Assembly (NCBI GenBank): GCA_947374105.1
Contig: CANCAO010000057.1
Coordinates: forward strand, 1-8,016
Length of the DNA: 8,016 nucleotides
DNA from: Comamonadaceae bacterium
GTDB taxonomy: Bacteria; Pseudomonadota; Gammaproteobacteria; Burkholderiales; Burkholderiaceae_C
Reading direction: 5' to 3'
Each line of letters starts with the position of its first letter. Within the stretch, counting starts at the first letter, position 1. Both the position numbers and the translations under genes were made by a program. Under the pieces are notes generated by a model. The model saw only the letters and a list, made by a program, of their open reading frames with translations. It made no database searches and was not told the origin of the DNA. Of this stretch, positions 1 to 6,139 are shown piece after piece.

Positions 1-2
1 CC

Positions 3-59
3 CTGGCGCAAACCTCTGCGCGCTCCTTCGACCCCTTTTTTACTGCGAGGCAACACTGA
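3..59 (+). CDS. possible 3' end of an upstream gene (partial)
   Basis: Frame 3 is open from the window edge and ends at a TGA at 57-59, giving 18 residues that finish in FFTARQH. The stop shares its last base with the fliA start (TGATG), a common arrangement in co-translated operons and the same junction as flgG-flgH further on. In related flagellar clusters the gene before fliA is often flhG (fleN), a MinD-like ATPase, but this tail is too short to identify. The other two plus frames are also open here, so the call rests only on the stop/start overlap. Confidence 0.35.
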   Translation: MAQTSARSFDPFFTARQH

Positions 60-775
60 TGTACACCGACAAAGGCCAGCCCGATCGAAATGCCATGCTT
101 CGCCAGTACATGCCTTTGGTGCAGCGCCTGGCGCACCACATGATGGCCAAGCTCCCACCCAGCGTTCAGGTCGACGACCTGATCCAAGTCGGCTTGATGG
201 GTTTGTCTGAAGCCCTGACACGTTTTGAGGTGAATCAAGGGGTTCAATTTGAAACCTTCGCATCACAACGCATTCGTGGTGCGATGCTTGATGAGTTGCG
301 AGAAGGTGACTGGATGTCACGCGGCTCACGCAAAAGTCAAAAAGACATTGAGAGCGCGATGCGCCGACTGGAACACCGCCTGGGCAGAACGCCGCGCGAA
401 TCTGAAATTGCCACCGAGCTGAGCATGAGTTTGCCTGACTACCAAGCCCTGCTGGGGAAAGTCAAAGGCACACAACTGGTCTACCTAGAAGACATGGGCG
501 GTGGCGACGACGGAGACGACAGCTTTTTGGACCGCCACACAATCGACACTGAGGCGGATCCACTGCAAATGTTGCAAGATCATCGACTTCGCACCTCTCT
601 GGTCGAAGCCATCAATACCTTGCCCGACAGGGAGAAGTACATCATGAGCATGTACTACGAAAACGACATGAACCTCAAAGAGATTGCAGCGGTTCTAGGG
701 GTAACGGAGTCTCGAATTTGCCAACTGCACAGCCAGTCCATCGCCCGGCTGCGTACCAAAATGCGAGCCCATTGA
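59..775 (+). CDS. fliA: RNA polymerase sigma-28 factor FliA (flagellar sigma)
   Basis: FliA directs RNA polymerase to late flagellar and chemotaxis promoters. The 238-residue length is normal for the family. Sigma region 2 covers about residues 14-82, with the core-binding and -10-recognition stretch DDLIQVGLMGLSEAL (39-53) and FETFASQRIRGAMLDELR. Region 3 is about residues 90-135. Region 4, the -35-binding helix-turn-helix, is about 185-235 and contains LPDREKYIM and LKEIAAVLGVTESRICQLH. A short acidic Gly/Asp linker (about 145-155) separates regions 3 and 4. The ATG follows a GAGG at 47-50 with 8 nt spacing. The reading frame is open upstream to the window edge, but the ribosome site and usual family length favour this start. 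Its inhibitor FlgM is encoded convergently less than 500 bp downstream, and the flgM promoter matches the FliA consensus. Its own promoter is not in the window. Confidence 0.97.
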   Translation: MYTDKGQPDRNAMLRQYMPLVQRLAHHMMAKLPPSVQVDDLIQVGLMGLSEALTRFEVNQGVQFETFASQRIRGAMLDELREGDWMSRGSRKSQKDIESAMRRLEHRLGRTPRESEIATELSMSLPDYQALLGKVKGTQLVYLEDMGGGDDGDDSFLDRHTIDTEADPLQMLQDHRLRTSLVEAINTLPDREKYIMSMYYENDMNLKEIAAVLGVTESRICQLHSQSIARLRTKMRAH

Positions 776-782
776 CGGGCTC
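765..782. terminator. hairpin between convergent fliA and flgN
   Basis: GAGCCC (765-770) and GGGCTC (777-782) form a perfect 6-bp inverted repeat with a 6-nt loop that contains the fliA stop codon (773-775). One mismatch beyond the stem, two more pairs are possible. On the plus strand no T-run follows. On the minus strand, reading out of flgN, the stem is followed by GCATTTTGG, so the T-rich side favours ending the flgN transcript. The stem is short, so it may be a weak terminator in both directions. Confidence 0.45.
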
Positions 783-808
783 ACAAACGGATGCACATCA
801 AGATGCGC

Positions 809-1189
809 TCAAGCCTTCAATAGTGAAAACGCGCCGCTTTGTCGAACCGCACCACCATAGGGGCCAGCCAACTGGGCATAACTGGCTTCGCGCGTAGCCG
901 GCACGAGCGCCTGCAAGGCGCGCTCATTCATCGCAGCACGTCGAACCAGCTGCTCTCTTTGTAAAGTCAGACTCATGGCGGCGCGCTTGAGCCGGGCACA
1001 GTCGGCGCGGCTGGTCTGTGCTGCATTAGGTTGGGCGGCAAAAAAATGGGCCGTGTCCATGGCCAGTTTGTGTAGTGCCGCACTCGATGCACGGACCACA
1101 TCAGGTTCACTCTGGCCCACGGCCACCGCCAGGGCATGGCATTGGCTCTCAACCTGGCTGAGCAAGTGTTCTAATTCTGCGGGTGACAT
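809..1189 (-). CDS. flgN: FlgN-family flagellar export chaperone
   Basis: FlgN is a small helical cytoplasmic chaperone that binds the hook-filament junction proteins FlgK and FlgL and delivers them to the flagellar export gate. This 126-residue protein is largely predicted helix, with an acidic N-terminus (SPAELEHLLSQVESQ), a central QREQLVRRAAMNERALQAL helix (about 77-95) and a Gly/Tyr-containing C-terminus (GPYGGAVRQSGAF). The family is poorly conserved, so position is strong evidence: it lies 24 nt downstream of flgM, as in flgMN operons generally. No clear Shine-Dalgarno sequence precedes the ATG, which suggests translational coupling to flgM. There is no upstream in-frame alternative start near it. 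It is probably transcribed from the FliA promoter ahead of flgM. Confidence 0.82.
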   Translation of the reverse strand: MSPAELEHLLSQVESQCHALAVAVGQSEPDVVRASSAALHKLAMDTAHFFAAQPNAAQTSRADCARLKRAAMSLTLQREQLVRRAAMNERALQALVPATREASYAQLAGPYGGAVRQSGAFSLLKA

Positions 1190-1213
1190 GGTAGATGCGC
1201 CCTGGGGACCGTG

Positions 1214-1540
1214 TTAGCGCGGCGTGCGGCTTAGCATTTCCTGCGCATTGGCCAATAGCTTGTCCGCAATCGCACCGGGGTTCACCACATAGGTTCCTTG
1301 CTCAATCGCAGCGCGGACCGCATTCACTTTGGCCATGTCAACGTCAGGCACATCGCTACTGTGGGCTTGCTTCATGGCACGTACCTCTTTTGAAACCGTC
1401 ACCGCAACCCCGGCAGGGAGCGCGGCCTGAACGGCCTTCGCCTCTCCCCCGGCTGCTCGGCCTGCCAGCTTGGCAGGATCAGCGTCGGCTGTCGGCTGTT
1501 TCGAAACGGCTGGAAAGTCCAATGATTGACCTATTTTCAT
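1214..1540 (-). CDS. flgM: anti-sigma-28 factor FlgM
   Basis: FlgM binds FliA and blocks it until the hook-basal body is complete, when FlgM is secreted through it. The product has 108 residues. The N-terminal part (MKIGQS, then an Ala/Gly-rich segment) is low complexity, as expected for the disordered export half. The C-terminal sigma-binding part (about 67-104) reads VDMAKVNAVRAAIEQGTY and then IADKLLANAQEML, the usual FlgM pattern of two helices. A TTG four codons further upstream (1552) is in frame, but the GGAG at 1550-1547 sits 6 nt before the ATG at 1540 and MKIGQS is the usual FlgM N-terminus, so the ATG was chosen. It is first in a two-gene unit with flgN and has its own FliA promoter. 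Confidence 0.93.
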   Translation of the reverse strand: MKIGQSLDFPAVSKQPTADADPAKLAGRAAGGEAKAVQAALPAGVAVTVSKEVRAMKQAHSSDVPDVDMAKVNAVRAAIEQGTYVVNPGAIADKLLANAQEMLSRTPR

Positions 1541-1546
1541 CTCATA

Positions 1547-1550
1547 CTCC
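1547..1550 (-). promoter_or_regulatory. flgM ribosome binding site
   Basis: GGAG on the minus strand, 6 nt upstream of the ATG at 1540. It overlaps the alternative in-frame TTG start region and decides in favour of the ATG. Confidence 0.75.
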
Positions 1551-1582
1551 AAAACACGGGGTAGGGCACCCTCGCCCCATCA

Positions 1583-1609
1583 CTATCGGCACATTCGTTA
1601 TCGACTTGA
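1583..1609 (-). promoter_or_regulatory. FliA (sigma-28) promoter for flgM-flgN
   Basis: Read on the minus strand: TCAAGTCG (1609-1602), an 11-nt spacer, then GCCGATAG (1590-1583). The enteric FliA consensus is TAAAGTTT-N11-GCCGATAA. By count the -35 matches 5 of 8, the -10 matches 7 of 8, and the spacer is exact. Transcription should start near 1576, giving a leader of about 35 nt before flgM. This allows flgM to be made late under FliA control, independently of flgA, as in enteric bacteria. Confidence 0.88.
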
Positions 1610-1615
1610 GCCACC

Positions 1616-1633
1616 TAGCTTCAAAGCAAGCTA
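1616..1633 (-). repeat. perfect inverted repeat after flgA
   Basis: TAGCTT (1616-1621) and AAGCTA (1628-1633) are separated by 6 nt. On the minus strand the hairpin begins 10 nt after the flgA stop and lies 6 nt upstream of the flgM -35 element. It could be a weak transcript end for flgA or a protein site next to the FliA promoter. It has low GC and no T-run, so a strong intrinsic terminator is unlikely. Confidence 0.5.
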
Positions 1634-1643
1634 TGCGGCCCAA

Positions 1644-2387
1644 CTACATCTCAACCTGCACGGTACGGGCATCTAGCACTGTGCCTGACATCACCTTCCC
1701 ACCATCCATTCTGACTCGGGTTAACTGTCCCACCACACCAGATGACAAGGCCTGTCCATCTGCACTGATCTGGAAGCCAGGCCCCTGAGTCAGCACCCGA
1801 ACCTGAGCTCCAGCCTGAAACACCTGGGCTGCACGCACCATGTGCTGACGCAAGGCTTGCCCGGTGCTCAATGCGCGGGTCGCGACTTGTCCCACCCAAA
1901 CAGCGGATTCGGTCATGACAGGACTGGCTTCATCGGCCCAGTCCACTTCCGCCGCCACGCCATCCGCCTGCGTCAACACCACCCCTGCCGCAACATCCCT
2001 GCGCACGACCCAAGCCTGCCCCCAAGCCCGGATAGTGACAGGCAGAAAAACGTTCCACTTCGTCTCCCCCGTCAAACAGCGCAAGCCCAAGCGGGTTTTA
2101 CCCCATAACCGCGAGCCTGGCGGGACGTAGGGTTGAACCTGAGCGCAAGGGGCCAGCCGCAAACGACTGTCCAAAGTACCAACGACAACCTCAACACGCA
2201 GAGGGCCAACACCTGAAGCTTGCACATCCGCAGACGACTGCGCCAACAACCAACGCCGAGTGTTTTCCAATAGGTCGATTTCTGACAAGCTTGGCGACAC
2301 GCTTTGCGCTTGAACAGCAGTTGCCAGCCCACACAGGAAACTCCAATAAACAAGCACCTTAAATGCAGTTGGAATGAGATTTTTCAT
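1644..2387 (-). CDS. flgA: flagellar P-ring assembly chaperone FlgA
   Basis: FlgA is a periplasmic chaperone needed for polymerising FlgI into the P-ring. The 247-residue precursor has a Sec signal peptide: Lys2, a hydrophobic core at about 11-24 and a VQA cleavage motif ending at residue 27. The conserved middle includes LDSRLRLAPCAQVQPYVPPG (72-91) and KTRLGLRCL (97-105); Cys81 and Cys104 are well placed for a disulfide. The C-terminal half is the SAF-type domain, with DVAAGVVLTQAD, TGQALRQHMV and the ending VMSGTVLDARTVQVEM. An in-frame TTG at 2429 would add 14 residues ahead of the signal peptide and has no ribosome site, so the ATG at 2387 was chosen; its own Shine-Dalgarno is weak (TTGGA directly before the ATG). 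It is divergent from flgB and separated from flgM by 103 bp. Confidence 0.94.
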   Translation of the reverse strand: MKNLIPTAFKVLVYWSFLCGLATAVQAQSVSPSLSEIDLLENTRRWLLAQSSADVQASGVGPLRVEVVVGTLDSRLRLAPCAQVQPYVPPGSRLWGKTRLGLRCLTGETKWNVFLPVTIRAWGQAWVVRRDVAAGVVLTQADGVAAEVDWADEASPVMTESAVWVGQVATRALSTGQALRQHMVRAAQVFQAGAQVRVLTQGPGFQISADGQALSSGVVGQLTRVRMDGGKVMSGTVLDARTVQVEM

Positions 2388-2432
2388 TCCAATCACTGTA
2401 CGCAGCCTGCCTGATAACAAAGCAGCCAAATG

Positions 2433-2480
2433 CGGGAGAAATGACCTGTAATTTCAAGCCTCCCGTATTCAAGTTCTCCC
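2433..2480. repeat. short direct and inverted repeats in the flgA/flgB region
   Basis: Two imperfect direct copies read TTCAAGCCTCCC (2453-2464) and TTCAAGTTCTCCC (2468-2480), with starts 15 bp apart. An inverted partner lies upstream: GGGAGAA (2434-2440) is a perfect complement of TTCTCCC (2474-2480), and CGGGAG (2433-2438) is a perfect complement of CTCCCG (2460-2465). One left arm can therefore pair with either right arm. A site for a dimeric or multimeric regulator is one explanation; alternative RNA folding of a leader is less likely because most of the region is probably untranscribed. Confidence 0.5.
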
Positions 2481-2495
2481 CATACTGACCGAATG
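2469..2495 (+). promoter_or_regulatory. possible weak FliA-type promoter for flgB
   Basis: TCAAGTTC (2469-2476), an 11-nt spacer and ACCGAATG (2488-2495) follow the FliA layout. The -35 matches 6 of 8 and the -10 only 4 of 8, although the CCGA core is kept. Its -35 resembles that of the much better flgM promoter. If real, it would let FliA add to expression of the rod-hook operon. It overlaps the direct repeat, so the match could be a by-product of that repeat. Confidence 0.25.
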
Positions 2496-2548
2496 TTTGA
2501 AGCTTTGGCACGTGCTCAGGGCTTGTCAATCGGAAGGTGAGGTAAATC

Positions 2549-2974
2549 ATGTTTGCACAAATTAACAGTGCTCTGGACTTTCAGGCCAAGGCCTTGGTGG
2601 TGCGTGCTGAACGCCAGCGTGTGATCGCCAGCAACATTGCCAACGCGGATACGCCTGGCTATGCCGCCCGTGAGCTGAATTTCCAGGACGCCATGAGTCA
2701 GGCCTCGGGAGCCAGTGCCTTACGCACGCTTTCGCCTGCAGCCTCCAGCACAAGCAACGCCAGACATCTCCCACTGCTCGCCAGTTCGGGGGAGTTGGGC
2801 TCAGCTTCACCCTTGGCCTACTCAACGCCCACCCAACCCAGCATGGATGGCAACAGCGTTGACCTGGACCGCGAACGCAGCAAGTTTGTTGACAACGCCG
2901 TACGTTATGAGTCCACGCTGCGCTTTATCAACAGTCAGTCCAAAACCCTGCTGAGCGCCATCCAGGGTCAATGA
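2549..2974 (+). CDS. flgB: flagellar proximal rod protein FlgB
   Basis: FlgB is the first proximal rod subunit, built on the inner-membrane MS-ring/FliE base and exported by the flagellar type III system without a signal peptide. The 141-residue protein carries the axial-family N-terminal motif RQRVIASNIANADTPGYAAR (23-41) and a C-terminal amphipathic helix (about 102-137) with NSVDLDRERSKFVDNAVRYE. Between them lies a Ser/Ala-rich segment (about 50-95) that is typically variable. GAGG 6 nt upstream supports the ATG. It heads the plus-strand operon; flgC follows after 29 nt. Confidence 0.96.
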   Translation: MFAQINSALDFQAKALVVRAERQRVIASNIANADTPGYAARELNFQDAMSQASGASALRTLSPAASSTSNARHLPLLASSGELGSASPLAYSTPTQPSMDGNSVDLDRERSKFVDNAVRYESTLRFINSQSKTLLSAIQGQ

Positions 2975-2993
2975 AGTTTTGATCCAACCCCTT

Positions 2994-2997
2994 GGAG
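2994..2997 (+). promoter_or_regulatory. flgC ribosome binding site
   Basis: GGAG lies 6 nt before the ATG at 3004. The possible in-frame TTG start at 2992 overlaps this element, which argues against it. Confidence 0.75.
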
Positions 2998-3003
2998 CCA
3001 ACC

Positions 3004-3408
3004 ATGTCCATGTTTTCAATTTTCGGAGTATCGGGTAGCGCCATCAGCGCCCAGTCGCAAAGGCTTAACGTGGTGGCCAGCAACCTGGCCAATGCCGACG
3101 CCGTGGCTGGGCCGGACGGTAAAGCCTACAAAGGCAAGCAACTGGTGTTTGAGACGGTGTTGATGGGCGCTGATGCTTCAGCTGGTGTCAATGTCAAAAC
3201 CATCCAGGAAAACCAGGCACCGGGTCGCCGTGTGCATGACCCCAACCACCCTTCCGCCGATGCAGAAGGCTATGTCACGCACTCCAACGTCAACTCGGTG
3301 GAAGAGATGGTCAACATGATGTCCGCCTCACGCTCTTACCAAAACAACGTGGATGTCATGAACACCGCCAAAACACTGTTACTAAAAACCCTCCAAATGG
3401 GTCAATAA
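3004..3408 (+). CDS. flgC: flagellar proximal rod protein FlgC
   Basis: FlgC is a proximal rod subunit stacked above FlgB in the periplasm. The 134-residue protein shows the axial N-terminal motif RLNVVASNLANADAV (20-34), the FlgC signature VHDPNHPSADAEGYV (77-91), and the C-terminal helix SNVNSVEEMVNMMSASRSYQ (94-113) followed by VMNTAKTLLLKTLQ. Length and all signature blocks are standard. The reading frame extends four codons upstream to a TTG, but the GGAG spacing fixes the ATG as start. The C-terminal block is visibly related to those of FlgE, FlgF and FlgG. flgD begins 17 nt later. Confidence 0.97.
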   Translation: MSMFSIFGVSGSAISAQSQRLNVVASNLANADAVAGPDGKAYKGKQLVFETVLMGADASAGVNVKTIQENQAPGRRVHDPNHPSADAEGYVTHSNVNSVEEMVNMMSASRSYQNNVDVMNTAKTLLLKTLQMGQ

Positions 3409-3425
3409 ACACAAGGACTTTTATC

Positions 3426-4097
3426 GTGATCACGCCCACCACAAGCAGCACCGCCACCAGCCCGACCACCCCCGCATCGACCGCGGCCAGCAGCAACGCG
3501 GCCACCACCGATCCGGCAGCCATGCAGGACCGTTTCCTCAAGCTCCTGGTGGCTCAAATCAACAGCCAGGACCCGATGAACCCAATGGACAACGCGCAAA
3601 TGACGAGTCAGATGGCACAGATCAACACCGTCAACGGCATCCAGCAACTGAACCAAACCCTCACCAGCATGTCGGCACAATTCAGCGCCATGCAGGTCTT
3701 GCAAGGCAGCAGCATGGTGGGCCAGAACGTACTCACGGCAGGCACAACGCTTACTCCCGATGCCAGCACAGGCGTGGCCAGCGCGGCCTTTGATTTGGCG
3801 GGGGCTGCTGACAAGGTCAGCGTGGATATTCTGAGCCCTAGCGGTCAAGTGCTGGACAGCGTCAACATGGGCACGCTGGCGGCAGGACGTCACAACTTTG
3901 ACTGGAACACCAGCAGCTACCAGGGCACGGGCAATGTCAGCTACCGCGTCACAGCAACTATGGGTCAAAAACCCGTGACCACCACCCCTCTCGTGCAAGA
4001 AAAAGTCCTCTCGGTGGGTGCCGTCAACGGCGCGCTATCGATCCAACTCCAGAGCGGTCGGTCTGTGAACTACAGCGACATCGCCGCCATTTTTTAA
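3426..4097 (+). CDS. flgD: hook cap / hook assembly protein FlgD
   Basis: FlgD forms the temporary cap under which hook subunits polymerise. The 223-residue protein begins at a GTG; AAGGA at 3413-3417 is 8 nt upstream and supports it. Residues 1-32 are a Thr/Ser/Ala/Pro-rich, probably disordered export segment. The conserved FlgD block runs about 35-80, with FLKLLVAQINSQDPMNPMDN (37-56) and MTSQMAQINTVNGIQQLN. The C-terminal region (about 100-223) carries the beta-rich cap domain, including GTLAAGRHNFDW and the final GALSIQLQSGRSVNYSDI. It lies between the rod genes and flgE, the standard place. A long open frame on the opposite strand (3402-3998) is a coding shadow. Confidence 0.96.
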   Translation: MITPTTSSTATSPTTPASTAASSNAATTDPAAMQDRFLKLLVAQINSQDPMNPMDNAQMTSQMAQINTVNGIQQLNQTLTSMSAQFSAMQVLQGSSMVGQNVLTAGTTLTPDASTGVASAAFDLAGAADKVSVDILSPSGQVLDSVNMGTLAAGRHNFDWNTSSYQGTGNVSYRVTATMGQKPVTTTPLVQEKVLSVGAVNGALSIQLQSGRSVNYSDIAAIF

Positions 4098-4126
4098 CTC
4101 TCCACAACTCACTCAAGGAGCCCGTC

Positions 4127-5341
4127 ATGACATCTCAATCAGGTCTATCCGGTTTAGCCGCCGCCAGTCGCAATCTGGACGTCATTGGAAACAACATAGC
4201 CAATGCCAACACCGTCGGCATGAAAGCCTCTCGTGTGGAGTTTTCTGAAGTAGTCGCCGCCTCGCTCGGCGCAAGTGGGGGCAGTGGGGGCGGCATTGGC
4301 GTGTCTGTTCCTACTGTTTCACAGTCCTTCAGCCAAGGCAATATCACCATGACAGGAAACAATCTGGATGTGGCTATCAATGGGGGTGGCTTCTTTCAAC
4401 TACAGCTGGCCGATGGCACCACAGCTTACTCACGGGCCGGACAATTCAAACTCGACAGCCAAGGCAATATGGTGTCCAACACTGGCGGCAAAGTCATGGG
4501 CTACAAGACCACAACTGCGGGTGTACCTACCAGCGTGTCAGCTGCGCCACTGAAGTTACCCACCAGCGCGCCCATTGCCGCCAAGTCAACTTCGTCCATC
4601 AGCGCCGAGTTCAATCTGGATGCTCGTGCACCGATTGCATCCACCGCCGTGCCACCTACGCCTTTATCAACCTACGGTACGGCACTCACCGCCTACGACT
4701 CACAAGGCGTTACCCTCCCCGTTAGTCTTTATTTCACGAAAGTCACCCCCGCTGCCGCTGCCACAGATCAATGGAATGTTTACGACTCACTAACCGGCAC
4801 CTCGGTCGGCTCACTCGTTTTTGACGCGACAGGCAAGTTAACCAGTGGCAGTCCCATGACGCTGAACTTGACACCCCCCGCCCCCAGCACCGTCCCCGCC
4901 TTCCCCGTCACCGTTGACCTGAGCAAGGTGACGCAATATGGGGCGAATTTCAGTGTCTCCAATCTGACGCAGGATGGTTACCCACCGGGATCACTCACGA
5001 GCATCAAAATCGGCAACGACGGCATCATCACCACCAACTACTCCAACGGCCAATCGCAGGCCGGCGGCATGCTGGCGTTAGCTGACTTTCGCAATGTGCA
5101 GGGCTTAGCGCAAGTTGATGGTGGCAACTGGGTTGAAACCTTTGCGTCAGGACAACCCGTTCAAGGACAACCGGGACAAGGGAAATTCGGTGTCACCCAA
5201 TCGGGCGCGCTGGAAGACTCCAACATTGACCTGACCGCCGAACTGGTCAACATGATGACAGCGCAACGTGCCTACCAGGCCAGTGCACAGACGATCAAGA
5301 CGCAAGACGCAGTCATGCAAACCTTGGTCAACATGCATTGA
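4127..5341 (+). CDS. flgE: flagellar hook protein FlgE
   Basis: FlgE is the subunit of the curved hook, the universal joint between rod and filament. The product has 404 residues, close to enteric FlgE. The N-terminal axial motif is ASRNLDVIGNNIANANTVGM (13-32). A Gly/Ser-rich stretch (49-57) follows at the point where FlgG has its rod-stiffening insertion, so the protein is hook-like rather than rod-like. NNLDVAINGGGFFQL (78-92) is the shared hook-basal-body core. The variable outer domain is about 140-285. The C-terminal D0 helix SNIDLTAELVNMMTAQRAYQ starts at about 365. AAGGAG at 4115-4120 is 6 nt upstream of the ATG, the best ribosome site in the operon, which fits the need for many hook subunits. 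Confidence 0.97.
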   Translation: MTSQSGLSGLAAASRNLDVIGNNIANANTVGMKASRVEFSEVVAASLGASGGSGGGIGVSVPTVSQSFSQGNITMTGNNLDVAINGGGFFQLQLADGTTAYSRAGQFKLDSQGNMVSNTGGKVMGYKTTTAGVPTSVSAAPLKLPTSAPIAAKSTSSISAEFNLDARAPIASTAVPPTPLSTYGTALTAYDSQGVTLPVSLYFTKVTPAAAATDQWNVYDSLTGTSVGSLVFDATGKLTSGSPMTLNLTPPAPSTVPAFPVTVDLSKVTQYGANFSVSNLTQDGYPPGSLTSIKIGNDGIITTNYSNGQSQAGGMLALADFRNVQGLAQVDGGNWVETFASGQPVQGQPGQGKFGVTQSGALEDSNIDLTAELVNMMTAQRAYQASAQTIKTQDAVMQTLVNMH

Positions 5342-5378
5342 GTTGCTTCAGAGTACAAACGATTAAAGCACTCACCCC

Positions 5379-6119
5379 ATGGATCGTCTGATCTACACCG
5401 CCATGACCGGGGCCAACGCAGCCGCCCACCGGCAAGCCGTTTTGTCCAACAACCTGGCCAATGCCTCCACCCACGGGTTTCGCGCCGAACTGTCCACATT
5501 CCGGGCAGTGCCTTTGCAAGGCGAAGGTCTGGCCACAAGGGTGTTTGCCCTTGAAGCCACAGCCGGCCATCTCGACACCCCCGGCCCGGCCCAGAGCACG
5601 GGCCGTGAACTGGACGCAATGGCACAGGGCAACAGCTGGTTTGCCGTGCAGGGGCTGGACGGTACCGAGGCTTACACCCGTAACGGCGCGTTTGAGGTTT
5701 CACCCCAGGGCAGCTTGATGACAAGCAATGGTCTAACCGTTCTTTCGGACGGCGGCGGCCCCATTACTCTGCCTGTAGGAGCTAGTGTCAGTCTGGGATC
5801 TGACGGTACGTTGAGTGCCAAAACAGGCAACCAACCCGCCACCAATGTGGGCCGTCTGAAGATGGTCACACCCGAGGCGCAAGACCCCCTTCAACGTGGC
5901 ACAGACGGTCTATTCAGAGCGACCTCGGGCGACCCCCTACCCAACAGCACGACAGCCCGCTTGTCCACGGGTGTGCTGGAGGGTTCCAACGTGAACGCGG
6001 TGGAGACCATGGTGAGCATGATCCAGACCGCCCGTCAGTTTGAAGTGCAAATGCGCCTGCTACAAAACGCAGAGACCAATGACAAATCAGCCGCTCAATT
6101 GCTGAACCTGCAAGGCTAA
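5379..6119 (+). CDS. flgF: flagellar proximal rod protein FlgF
   Basis: FlgF joins the proximal rod (FlgB, FlgC) to the distal rod (FlgG). The 246-residue length is normal. It opens with the FlgF-type N-terminus MDRLIYTAMTGANAA and the axial motif QAVLSNNLANASTHGFRAEL (19-38). The shared core includes NSWFAVQGLDGTEAYTRNG, and the C-terminal block is SNVNAVETMVSMIQTARQFE with the ending DKSAAQLLNLQG. No Shine-Dalgarno sequence is evident in the 37 nt after flgE; the bases before the ATG are CTCACCCC. Initiation may be weak, which would suit a protein needed in only a few copies. Confidence 0.96.
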   Translation: MDRLIYTAMTGANAAAHRQAVLSNNLANASTHGFRAELSTFRAVPLQGEGLATRVFALEATAGHLDTPGPAQSTGRELDAMAQGNSWFAVQGLDGTEAYTRNGAFEVSPQGSLMTSNGLTVLSDGGGPITLPVGASVSLGSDGTLSAKTGNQPATNVGRLKMVTPEAQDPLQRGTDGLFRATSGDPLPNSTTARLSTGVLEGSNVNAVETMVSMIQTARQFEVQMRLLQNAETNDKSAAQLLNLQG

Positions 6120-6139
6120 AGACAAATAAAGGAATCACC

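Larger units (their letters stand above)
2388..2548. promoter_or_regulatory. divergent flgA / flgB control region
   Basis: This 161-bp spacer must hold the promoters for flgA (minus) and the flgB operon (plus). In related bacteria these are early class 2 promoters that depend on a master activator, FlhDC in enterics and several betaproteobacteria. I see no convincing full sigma-70 or sigma-54 promoter. A CATACT at 2481-2486 matches the -10 consensus at 4 of 6 but lacks a good -35, as is typical for activator-dependent promoters. Repeats at 2433-2480 are listed separately. GCACGTGC at 2508-2515 is an 8-bp palindrome. GAGG at 2539-2542 is the flgB ribosome site, 6 nt before its ATG. Confidence 0.7.

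Noticed and set aside
1195..1788. 197-codon plus-strand open frame across flgM and the end of flgA
   Set aside because: It runs antisense to flgM and flgA, crosses their promoter region, and its translation resembles no protein family.
2385..2429. Upstream TTG start for flgA adding 14 residues
   Set aside because: No ribosome site precedes it, and it would bury the normal signal-peptide start MKNLIP inside the protein.
2506..2522. Sigma-54-like -24 element TGGCACG upstream of flgB
   Set aside because: The -24 half is a perfect match, but the next GC is 2 bp too far away and no TTGC follows at the required spacing; sigma-54 tolerates spacing changes poorly.
2501..2529. Perfect minus-strand TTGACA (2529-2524) as a flgA -35 element
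   Set aside because: At 17 bp spacing the -10 would be AAAGCT, a poor match, and the leader would exceed 100 nt.
3402..3998. 198-codon open frame antisense to flgD
   Set aside because: It lies wholly opposite a well-conserved flgD, has His/Gly/Ala/Cys-rich composition without family resemblance, and is what GC-rich coding produces on its opposite strand.
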